Shown here in pieces: positions 8,095 to 13,489 of a stretch of DNA of 17,558 nucleotides. Both the position numbers and the translations under genes were made by a program. Every line of letters begins with the position of its first letter. Position 1 is the first letter of the stretch. The notes below the pieces were generated by a model, which did no database searches, was not told where the DNA came from, and saw only the letters and a program-made list of their open reading frames with translations. Source of the stretch: Alphaproteobacteria bacterium (GTDB lineage Bacteria > Pseudomonadota > Alphaproteobacteria > Micropepsales > Micropepsaceae); the NCBI GenBank assembly GCA_003451645.1, contig DMER01000005.1:236-17793 (forward strand), given 5' to 3'.

Positions 8095-9279
8095 CTACCG
8101 GTCCTCATTCAGGAGCTTTTGCATCATGTGGCCGAGCGGCATGACCCAATGCCCTGCTGGCGAGGGATAGGCTTGCGAACCGGGATAGACGACATAGCGT
8201 TGCTTCACGCCCAGATCATCGCAAGCGACATGAAACCCGCGTCGCGGTTGAGGCACGGACGCGCGTTTGACCTCAATGGCGATGTCCGGCACGCCGCCGC
8301 GCACAAGCAACAGATCAATCTCAGCGCCCGCTTGCGTCCGATAGAAATAGCCCTGCCATTGGCCATGTGCGACGGCCAAAACATTCTCGATAACAAAGCC
8401 TTCCCAACTCGCACCCAGCGACGGGTGACTGAGCAAACCGTCAAAAGTCGGGATCGACAGCAGCGCATGCAGAAGCCCGCTGTCTCGAATAGTGAGCTTG
8501 GGCGATTTGACCAGACGCTTGCCCAGATTGGCATGCCAGGGCTGAAACCTGCGCACCAGAAGCAAGTCGATGAGGATATCGGCGTAGCGGGCGACGCTTT
8601 GACCGCTGATGCCCAATCCTTCAGCGAGCGCGGCTGCGTTATGCAAGCCCCCTTGACGATGCGCCAGCATGGTCCAGAAGCGCCGCATGGTCTCGGCCGG
8701 TACGCGAAAACCAAATTGGGGAATGTCGCGCTCGAGATAGCTGCGGATCAGGTCGAGCCGCCAGGTCAGGCTGGTCTTGTCGGAGGTGGACAAGAGACTG
8801 TCTGGATAACCGCCGCGAAGCCAAAGCCTATCCATGTTGTCGGCCGTTGAGCCTGCAGCGCTCAGCTCCAGAGCATCGAGTCCAGACAATTCGGCATAGG
8901 CAACACGGCCCGCAAGGCTTTCGCTCGTCTGCTGCATCAAATCGAGCGAGGAGGAACCAAGCAGCAAGAATTGACCCGTCTTCCGCCCAGCCCGCCTTCG
9001 GCGGTCAATAATGCTGCGCAATGGAGCAAAGAGGCCGGGGACACGCTGCACCTCATCAAGGATGATGAGGCGGTCCGGATGCTGCGTCTCGAAGAGGCCA
9101 ATATCGTGGACTTGGTCTAAATCTTGCGGGTTCTCAAGGTCGCGATAGACGCCGTTGCGGGCCTGAGCGATTGCGATGGCAAGGGTCGTCTTCCCGACTT
9201 GCCGGGGACCTTGTAGCAAGACAGCCGGATTTTCATCCAGCAAAGCTAACACCTGAGCCTGGAGACGCCTGCGAATCAT
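8095..9279 (-). CDS. AAA-type ATPase with DUF4143 C-terminal domain
   Basis: A 394-aa protein of the widespread AAA_14/DUF4143 group; the biological role of this group is not established. Walker A GPRQVGKT (24-31), Walker B LIILDE (71-76) and a sensor-like LLGSSS (106-111) form the ATPase core. The DUF4143 part (about 174-340) includes a winged-helix-like stretch at about 205-240 and ends in AEIDLLL...IAIEVKRA, whose D322, E336 and K338 resemble the acidic/lysine core of a PD-(D/E)XK nuclease fold, though nuclease activity is not proven. The ATG at 9279 is preceded by ACGAGG and by a perfect short dyad at 9289-9307. It lies 54 bases after the LuxR-type gene on the same strand and may be partly co-transcribed with it. 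Its stop abuts the CYTH stop. Confidence 0.88.
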   Translation of the reverse strand: MIRRRLQAQVLALLDENPAVLLQGPRQVGKTTLAIAIAQARNGVYRDLENPQDLDQVHDIGLFETQHPDRLIILDEVQRVPGLFAPLRSIIDRRRRAGRKTGQFLLLGSSSLDLMQQTSESLAGRVAYAELSGLDALELSAAGSTADNMDRLWLRGGYPDSLLSTSDKTSLTWRLDLIRSYLERDIPQFGFRVPAETMRRFWTMLAHRQGGLHNAAALAEGLGISGQSVARYADILIDLLLVRRFQPWHANLGKRLVKSPKLTIRDSGLLHALLSIPTFDGLLSHPSLGASWEGFVIENVLAVAHGQWQGYFYRTQAGAEIDLLLVRGGVPDIAIEVKRASVPQPRRGFHVACDDLGVKQRYVVYPGSQAYPSPAGHWVMPLGHMMQKLLNEDR

Positions 9280-9288
9280 CCTCGTAAT

Positions 9289-9307
9289 TCTTCCATCACA
9301 TGGAAGA
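9289..9307. promoter_or_regulatory. Perfect 8-bp inverted repeat upstream of the DUF4143 ATPase gene
   Basis: The arms TCTTCCAT (9289-9296) and ATGGAAGA (9300-9307) are separated by CAC. The element ends nine bases before the ATPase ATG (minus strand) and fills most of the 54-base gap after the LuxR-type stop. On the minus strand a weak TTGTAA with AGAATT 17 bases later spans the dyad, so it could be an operator over a promoter. It could instead be an mRNA hairpin close to the ribosome binding site. There is no U-tract, so it is not an intrinsic terminator for the LuxR-type gene. Confidence 0.5.
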
Positions 9308-9333
9308 TTTACAAGGATAAAGTGTGAGACGCC

Positions 9334-10455
9334 TCAAATTTTCGCGGTCGCCAGAAATTCGGTCCAGTCGCGGGTGCCCGTCTTCTCAAAGATCGCCTGC
9401 ACCATTGCCCTGACAGTACGGTGTTCCAGATTGAGGGCTGCGGCGACACGTTTGACATCATGATGCTGCCGCAAGCTGCGTGCGACAATAGCTTCGTCCC
9501 GCGTCAGCCCGAGAAAGCGCAAGCGGTCAAACACGGCATCGCCCTTCACCCGCAATTCGCGTAAAGTGAGGATCGCGAGGGCCGCCCCGTCAAAGCCCAA
9601 CTCGCGCTGGACGGGCGCCACTGGAATAACATCCCCGGTCCAGGTCATTTGACCGCCGAAGCCGTGCAATGGCACATGCAGCGTCCCTTTGGGCAGGACC
9701 TCCCCATAGCTGGCCGCGGAGGCCAGCGCCTGATCGAGCGTTTGCGCTGCGAACATATTGCGCAGATTCAAAACGCCCCAGCGCTTATGGACAACATCAC
9801 CCCGCTTGAGGAGCGCTTCGGCCGCCCGATTATAGGCAAGGATGCGCCGTTCAGCCCCAAGGATGAAAACAGGAGAACTCTTCCCCGCCCAGCGATCGCG
9901 CAAGGGATGAACGGCGCAGTCATCGCTTGAAAGAAAGAGATGCAATTTCACAGCTCGCTTGAGGTGAAGCCTCATGACATCCGCCGCCTCAAGCTCATCC
10001 CTCTGATAAAAGCCTTCTTGGCGCGATCGCAGCAGCGCAAGAACCCCGATATGGTCCCCATCGGCGTGCCAGACGCTGGCAGCACCCCAGCGTTTGTTGA
10101 CATCCTTGCGGTCAACCCAAGCCCCGACGAAGTCGAGCCTCTCAAACGCCTGAGTGTCGATCACCTCCCAACACGCACGAAAGCGGCCGGGGCGGGCTAG
10201 GTAGGCTGGCACACGGGGGTCAACGTGTACGATGTGCTGGCGGTACTCTTCCATTTGCTTGGCGTGATCTTCCGACCAAGCGGTCTCGCGATGGGCCATG
10301 TCTTCACGCCCAATCAGCGTAAGCTGGGTGAAACCCAATCCCGATGTCTCGTGAATGTTGCGTGCGAGCCTTTCATAAAAATTGGGCTCACCCACGCCAT
10401 CATACAGATGGGTGGCAACGGACTTGATCCAACGATGAGAATGACGATTGAGCAC
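9334..10455 (-). CDS. LuxR-type transcriptional regulator with GAF-like and PAS-like sensor domains
   Basis: A 373-aa DNA-binding regulator. The C-terminal part (about 317-373) matches a LuxR/GerE helix-turn-helix: LTRDEAIVARSL, then VAAALNLEHRTVRAMVQAIFEKTG. The N-terminal half (about 15-175, including VDPRVPAYLARPGRFRACWEV) looks like a GAF or autoinducer-type fold. The middle (about 185-300, SSPVFILGAERRILAYNRAAEALL) resembles a PAS domain. The signal and targets are unknown, and I see no luxI-type gene nearby. The start is a GTG: the frame is closed by a TGA at 10504-10506, and no ATG lies between that stop and the GTG. The ribosome binding site is poor, so the start is uncertain. Upstream, at 10537-10621, lie three dyads and a candidate promoter, suggesting autoregulation. 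Confidence 0.82.
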   Translation of the reverse strand: MLNRHSHRWIKSVATHLYDGVGEPNFYERLARNIHETSGLGFTQLTLIGREDMAHRETAWSEDHAKQMEEYRQHIVHVDPRVPAYLARPGRFRACWEVIDTQAFERLDFVGAWVDRKDVNKRWGAASVWHADGDHIGVLALLRSRQEGFYQRDELEAADVMRLHLKRAVKLHLFLSSDDCAVHPLRDRWAGKSSPVFILGAERRILAYNRAAEALLKRGDVVHKRWGVLNLRNMFAAQTLDQALASAASYGEVLPKGTLHVPLHGFGGQMTWTGDVIPVAPVQRELGFDGAALAILTLRELRVKGDAVFDRLRFLGLTRDEAIVARSLRQHHDVKRVAAALNLEHRTVRAMVQAIFEKTGTRDWTEFLATAKI

Positions 10456-10536
10456 GGGATGGAGACATTCGGATAGGCCAGGTTGTAGTCTAGGGTGGAG
10501 ATATCACCCCCGGCAAGTCCTGGCACCACCGTCTCG

Positions 10537-10549
10537 ACAACTGAGTTGT
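10537..10549. repeat. Inverted repeat ACAACT-G-AGTTGT
   Basis: A perfect 6+1+6 dyad in the leader region between the predicted transcription start and the GTG of the LuxR-type gene. It may be a regulator site or a small RNA hairpin in the 5' leader. A second short repeat, GTTG-TTT-CAAC (10545-10555), overlaps its right arm. With arms this short, chance is a real alternative. Confidence 0.35.
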
Positions 10550-10567
10550 TTCAACACCGTAAGAACC

Positions 10568-10605
10568 TGTGATCATTGAGCCACAATTGTGCTGTCAAGA
10601 TCACA
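10568..10605. promoter_or_regulatory. 38-bp nested dyad, candidate operator of the LuxR-type gene
   Basis: The outer arms TGTGATC (10568-10574) and GATCACA (10599-10605) are perfect inverted repeats, and the perfect palindrome CACAATTGTG (10582-10591) lies between them. Both have the same symmetry centre, 10586.5. The outer arms equal the CRP consensus half-sites, but they are 24 bases apart rather than the CRP-type 2, so this is not a standard CRP site. The inner palindrome falls in the spacer of the candidate minus-strand promoter at 10572-10598. That is where a repressor or autoregulator would be expected. Confidence 0.55.
10572..10598 (-). promoter_or_regulatory. Candidate promoter of the LuxR-type gene
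   Basis: On the minus strand a perfect -35 TTGACA (plus coordinates 10593-10598) is followed after 15 bases by AATGAT (10572-10577), a 4/6 match to the -10 consensus. The spacing is shorter than ideal. Transcription would start near 10565, giving a leader of about 110 bases before the GTG at 10455. The promoter lies almost wholly within the nested dyad. Confidence 0.45.
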
Positions 10606-10621
10606 CTCATTAAAAATGAGT
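10605..10621. repeat. Inverted repeat ACTCATT-AAA-AATGAGT
   Basis: A perfect 7-bp dyad with a 3-base spacer, sharing one base with the end of the 38-bp nested dyad. It lies just upstream of the -35 of the candidate LuxR-gene promoter (minus strand) and 18 bases before the -35 of the candidate small-RNA promoter (plus strand). That position suits a regulator acting on both. No U-tract follows on either strand, so it is not a terminator. Confidence 0.4.
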
Positions 10622-10638
10622 AAGGCGTTCGAAAAAAG

Positions 10639-10667
10639 TTGCCAACTGTGGCCGAACCGCATATCGT
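10639..10667 (+). promoter_or_regulatory. Candidate promoter of the intergenic small RNA
   Basis: TTGCCA (10639-10644, 5/6 to the sigma-70 -35) and TATCGT (10662-10667, 4/6 to the -10) are separated by exactly 17 bases. The predicted start, about seven bases after the -10, falls at 10674, the first base of the first predicted stem. No protein gene on this strand begins before the terminator at 10790-10826. Confidence 0.5.
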
Positions 10668-10673
10668 CTTTTT

Positions 10674-10826
10674 CGACAGCTGATGTGACGCCGGGCCTGC
10701 ATTGCCCCCCCCCCGCTAGCGGGACCGGTTGATTAGCTGTCGGCGCTGGAACATCCCCTCCCAGCGCATGGCGCGTTAAGGCGCATATGGCCCCTGACCG
10801 GTTCGCCGGTTGGGGGCTTTTTATTT
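10674..10826 (+). ncRNA. Candidate structured small RNA (about 150 nt), unassigned family
   Basis: Predicted by eye from promoter, structure and terminator. Stem 1 pairs 10674-10684 with 10732-10742 (11 bp, one G-U), starting CGACAGCT and closing AGCTGTCG. Inside it 10690-10694 can pair with 10725-10729, and the remaining loop contains a C10 run (10705-10714). Stem 2 follows without a gap: GCGCTGG (10743-10749) with CCAGCGC (10761-10767), its 11-base loop containing CCCCTC. A linker (10768-10789) leads into a 12-bp UUCG-capped terminator. Only a plus-strand transcript fits the U-tract, and the flanking LuxR-type gene is on the other strand. I do not recognise it as 6S RNA, tmRNA, SRP RNA or RNase P RNA. 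The alternative is an attenuated leader of xthA, whose ATG is 33 bases further on. Confidence 0.5.
10790..10826 (+). terminator. Strong intrinsic terminator of the candidate small RNA
   Basis: The stem pairs 10790-10801 with 10106+700 (that is, 10806-10817): 12 bp including two G-U pairs, closed by a UUCG tetraloop (10802-10805) and followed by TTTTTATTT (10118+700 to 10126+700, that is 10818-10826). The minus strand has no U-tract, so it works only for plus-strand transcripts. It lies 33 bases before the xthA ATG. Confidence 0.85.
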
Positions 10827-10859
10827 GCGCCAGCAAGATGTGGTGTGCTTATTGAAGGT

Positions 10860-11663
10860 ATGCGCACAATCCGTTTGGCCACTTGGAATATCAATTCCGT
10901 CCGTTTACGGCTGCCCTTGCTCGCGCGCTTAGGTGAAGAGCAAAAGCCCGACATCGTCTGCTTGCAGGAAACCAAGGTCGATGACAGCCGCTTTCCCTTG
11001 GGCGACCTAAAGAAACTGGGCTTCCCTTACATCGCTTTCGCAGGGCAAAAAGGTTACCACGGCGTAGCGATCCTCTCGAAACTGCCGTTTGAGCCGGATC
11101 TGGGCTCAACCATTTGCCCGCGAGCCGAACCACGCCATATTTCAGCCAAATTTGGTCCGGTGACCCTGCACAACTTTTATGTGCCCGCAGGCGGCGATAT
11201 CCCAGACCGCGGCCAGAACCCAAAGTTCGCACACAAGCTCGACTTCCTCACGCGCATGGCCGAGGGCCTCTCGGGCCCCAAGCGCAGCAAAACCAAACCC
11301 GCCATGATCCTTGTCGGCGATCTCAACGTGGCGCCTCTGGAACATGACGTGTGGAGCCACAAGCAGCTTTTGGATGTGGTCAGCCACACACCCGTAGAGG
11401 TGGAGCACTTGGCCCAGGTCTATCAAAGCCAGGACTGGGTTGATGTCTCCCGCCGCGCCGTGCCGGAGCCCGAAAAGCTCTATAGCTGGTGGAGTTACCG
11501 CGCCGCGGACTGGCAGGCCTCTAATCGCGGGCGCAGGCTGGACCACATCTGGGTCACGCCAGCCCTCGAGGGCGCGCTGGGCCGCACCTGGATCGAGACC
11601 CCGATGCGCGGCTGGGACAAGGCCTCAGACCATGTGCCGGTGATCACGGAGATTGCGCTTTGA
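10860..11663 (+). CDS. xthA: Exodeoxyribonuclease III
   Basis: AP endonuclease and 3'-5' exonuclease of base excision repair, of the Mg2+-dependent exonuclease III fold. Active-site residues are in place: N10 (ATWNINS), E37 (LQETKV), Y107 (NFYVPAGG), D154 and N156 (VGDLNVAP), D228 (RLDHIW), and the D257-H258 pair (SDHVPV). From the ATG at 10860 it is 267 aa, almost the same as E. coli Xth, and it begins MRTIRLATWN as the family does. A GTG at 10845 would add five residues and is less likely. The ribosome binding site is weak: AAGG lies almost against the ATG. The only clear upstream promoter is the one for the candidate small RNA, so xthA may depend on readthrough of the terminator or on a weak local promoter. 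Confidence 0.96.
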   Translation: MRTIRLATWNINSVRLRLPLLARLGEEQKPDIVCLQETKVDDSRFPLGDLKKLGFPYIAFAGQKGYHGVAILSKLPFEPDLGSTICPRAEPRHISAKFGPVTLHNFYVPAGGDIPDRGQNPKFAHKLDFLTRMAEGLSGPKRSKTKPAMILVGDLNVAPLEHDVWSHKQLLDVVSHTPVEVEHLAQVYQSQDWVDVSRRAVPEPEKLYSWWSYRAADWQASNRGRRLDHIWVTPALEGALGRTWIETPMRGWDKASDHVPVITEIAL

Positions 11664-11694
11664 CCTGCGCACTACAGTAACACCTTGGGCCCCA

Positions 11695-11703
11695 TGCTAT
11701 ACT
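11695..11703 (+). promoter_or_regulatory. Candidate extended -10 promoter for the six-cysteine protein gene
   Basis: TGCTATACT (11695-11703) contains an extended -10 (TGn) and TATACT, 5/6 to consensus. No matching -35 is visible at 16-18 bases. Transcription would start near 11710, shortly before the ribosome binding site AAGGAG (11716-11721). Confidence 0.4.
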
Positions 11704-11730
11704 CTGTGGGAGTTCAAGGAGAGGCACCTC

Positions 11731-12066
11731 ATGGCGCAAAAACCAAATGACCTCAGAACCTACGCGGTATTGGGCATTATGGGCCTCGGCGTGCTCATCG
11801 GGGCAGTCAGCCTGTTTTCAACCGACAGTTCTGGCCGCGCCACGACCTGCACGGCTGAGCAGTTGAGCCGCATGGAGGCCGCCTCGCCCGGCTTTGGCGC
11901 TAAATGTCTCGCGGACATCAAGGCTGATGGTGGCACGGGGGCATCCAGCAGCACGCGTTACATGTCCTGCAGCGCCGCAGAGGTCAAATGCTGCCGGGAA
12001 AAGCCTTTTGGCGGCAAGACCTGCTATGTGATCGGGGAGCTGCCTTATAACCCCTCAACACCCTGA
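11731..12066 (+). CDS. Small membrane-anchored protein with six cysteines, unknown function
   Basis: I do not recognise this 111-aa protein. One hydrophobic helix (about 12-30) follows a short basic N-terminus, so it is either a membrane-anchored protein with a periplasmic tail or an uncleaved signal peptide. The tail holds six cysteines (C40, C59, C80, C87, C88, C98), including a CC pair in EVKCCREKPFGGKTCYV, an even number compatible with disulfides. It ends ELPYNPSTP. The ATG at 11731 is chosen because AAGGAG (11716-11721) sits nine bases ahead; the longer open frame back to 11653 would overlap xthA and lacks such a site. It probably has its own extended -10 promoter. There is no sign of foreign base composition. 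Confidence 0.75.
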   Translation: MAQKPNDLRTYAVLGIMGLGVLIGAVSLFSTDSSGRATTCTAEQLSRMEAASPGFGAKCLADIKADGGTGASSSTRYMSCSAAEVKCCREKPFGGKTCYVIGELPYNPSTP

Positions 12067-12117
12067 CGTAGTTTGCGCCGAAGCGCATTGCTGCACCTCG
12101 CGTAAGCGCACATCTGA

Positions 12118-12126
12118 TGTTATAGA
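12118..12126 (+). promoter_or_regulatory. Candidate extended -10 promoter for the ferritin-like gene
   Basis: TGTTATAGA (12118-12126) is an extended -10 (TGn plus TATAGA) in the 94-base gap before the ferritin-like gene, giving a start near 12133. No good -35 is visible. The ribosome binding site AAGGA (12144-12148) and the ATG at 12161 follow. Confidence 0.35.
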
Positions 12127-12160
12127 CATGGCGCATTGTGGATAAGGACACGGCGTTACG

Positions 12161-12991
12161 ATGGCTGAGCATTGGACACTCGATTACATCAAATGGGACC
12201 GGTTCACGCCGGACAAGGTCGACCCGCTCATGCTCAAGGCGGTTAAGGCCGCGAGCTTGGTGGAGTACAACGCTACTGACTATGTCGCCTACTTGAAGGA
12301 GGTCTTCAAAGGCGACCCCAAGACCATCGCAGAGGTTGAGCGCTGGGGCTGGGAAGAAGTCCAACATGGGGAGGCGCTGGGCCGCTGGGCCGAGCTTGCG
12401 GACCCAACCTGGTCATTCAAGGACGCCTTTGCCCGCTTCAAGGAGGGCTATAAGCCCTCTCACTTCCTGAACCCGAATGGGTCGGTGCGCGGGAGCCGGA
12501 TTGGCGAGCTGATCGCACGCTGCGTCGTCGAGTGCGGCACCTCGTCCTATTATACCGCCTTGCGCGACGAGGCGGCTGAGCCCGTGCTCAAGCAAATCGC
12601 GCACATGATCGCCTCGGACGAGTTCAAGCATTACCGCCTCTTCTACGACCTCATTGGCATTCAGCCTGAGAAGCGGCCCAATCTGCTCAAGCGCCTCTAT
12701 ATCGCGGCAACCCGTGTGAGCGAGGCTGAGGATGACGAACTCGCCAGCGCCTTCTATTACGCCAATGTCGCCAGGGACGCTGAAGCGACAACCCCCTATG
12801 ACCGCAAGCTCTACGCCAAGCTCTATGAGCAGCACGCGCAGCGCTTCTACCGGCAGCACCATATCGAACATGCGGTCGCGATGATCGCCAAGGCGGTTGG
12901 CGAATTCCCGCCCGAAAGCCGCGTGGTCCGCTGGGCAGGCCGCGCTGTCTGGGCGCTCTTTGTCTGGCGTGCGAAACCTGTGGCGGCGTGA
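12161..12991 (+). CDS. Ferritin-like diiron domain protein
   Basis: A 276-aa, largely helical protein with the full carboxylate diiron pattern of the ferritin-like superfamily: E35 (LVEYN), E66 and H69 (EEVQH), E124 (VVECGTSSYY), and E154 and H157 (DEFKH). This E...ExxH...E...ExxH arrangement matches diiron oxygenases, desaturases and rubrerythrin-like proteins. The spacing, with a long second half, is closer to oxidase/desaturase-like members than to ferritin itself. The substrate is unknown. The C-terminus (about 255-272, WAGRAVWALFVW) is hydrophobic and could associate with the membrane. No ferredoxin, reductase or acyl-carrier gene lies nearby to hint at the reaction. AAGGA lies 12 bases before the ATG. 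Confidence 0.82.
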   Translation: MAEHWTLDYIKWDRFTPDKVDPLMLKAVKAASLVEYNATDYVAYLKEVFKGDPKTIAEVERWGWEEVQHGEALGRWAELADPTWSFKDAFARFKEGYKPSHFLNPNGSVRGSRIGELIARCVVECGTSSYYTALRDEAAEPVLKQIAHMIASDEFKHYRLFYDLIGIQPEKRPNLLKRLYIAATRVSEAEDDELASAFYYANVARDAEATTPYDRKLYAKLYEQHAQRFYRQHHIEHAVAMIAKAVGEFPPESRVVRWAGRAVWALFVWRAKPVAA

Positions 12992-13033
12992 TATTCACAC
13001 ATAAGCGGGGCGGTTCAATCTTGGGGGCGAGCG

Positions 13034-13480
13034 ATGGCGGATTTTGCTTGGGTTTTGGACTACATTCCGTTCGGCAATAATGGCCTCGCCCTCATTTTGG
13101 TGGGGCTTGTCGGTCTTGTGTTGCTCAAGATCGTGACCCGTCTGGCCTTCTGGGCCTTGATCGCACTGGGCATCGCTTGGGCCACGGGCCTCGTCGCGCT
13201 GGATCAATATCTGGGCTTTGGGTCGGCGCCCAGATGGGTGCTCATCGCCAATGACGGTCAGCCGCACACCGCTGAAAGCGCGCATGTGCCGCAAATGGAG
13301 CAGGACCTGAAGGAGGGCACCATGCCCGCCTGCGATGCCAAAATGACGGGCACCTATGCGATTTGCTACACTGATGGCTGGGGCTTTCTGGGGCAGAGCA
13401 GCGTGTGCACCTATCAGAAAACCTCTGTGCTCGGCGCGCTGGGTCAGTTGACCGACGCTCGCGTCTATCAGTGCAAATAG
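13034..13480 (+). CDS. Small two-helix membrane protein, unknown function
   Basis: An unrecognised 148-aa protein. Two adjacent hydrophobic helices (about 17-31 and 34-56) are followed by a soluble tail of about 90 residues with four cysteines (C100, C111, C125, C147), the last one residue from the end. The even cysteine count would fit two disulfides if the tail is periplasmic. GGGGGCGAG lies just before the ATG. It starts 42 bases after the ferritin-like gene on the same strand and may be co-transcribed with it. Its stop is nine bases from the convergent hydrolase stop, with no terminator between. Its reading frame is the only good one here, and its codon use resembles its neighbours. Confidence 0.75.
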   Translation: MADFAWVLDYIPFGNNGLALILVGLVGLVLLKIVTRLAFWALIALGIAWATGLVALDQYLGFGSAPRWVLIANDGQPHTAESAHVPQMEQDLKEGTMPACDAKMTGTYAICYTDGWGFLGQSSVCTYQKTSVLGALGQLTDARVYQCK

Positions 13481-13489
13481 CCTGAAGGG

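Larger units (their letters stand above)
10456..10859. other. 404-base region without a protein gene
   Basis: This is the largest non-coding stretch of the window, lying between the divergent LuxR-type gene and xthA. It holds, from left to right: the LuxR-gene leader with a dyad (10537-10549), the nested dyad and promoter (10568-10605), a further dyad (10605-10621), the small-RNA promoter (10639-10667), the candidate small RNA (10674-10826) and a 33-base gap to xthA. No open frame in it has a ribosome binding site and plausible composition. Confidence 0.7.

Noticed and set aside
10568..10605. Standard CRP or FNR site
   Set aside because: The half-sites match CRP, but the arms are separated by 24 bases instead of the required short spacer.
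10748..10777. GGAAC...CGTT resembling an EcfG (general stress) sigma promoter
   Set aside because: The spacing is 21 bases, longer than the 16-19 expected, and GGAAC spans the end of a stem and its loop.
10653..10805. Possible antiterminator: CGAACCG (10653-10659) can pair with CGGTTCG in the terminator (10799-10805)
   Set aside because: With the predicted start at 10674 the first arm falls in the promoter spacer and would not be in the RNA. A 7-base match is also near chance.
10674..10826. 6S RNA, tmRNA, SRP RNA or RNase P RNA
   Set aside because: It does not show the single long bulged hairpin of 6S, a tag-coding frame, the SRP tetraloop region, or the conserved RNase P motifs.
12069..12089. 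Small hairpin TGCGC-CGAA-GCGCA after the six-cysteine protein gene as a terminator
   Set aside because: The stem is only 5 bp and no U-tract follows.
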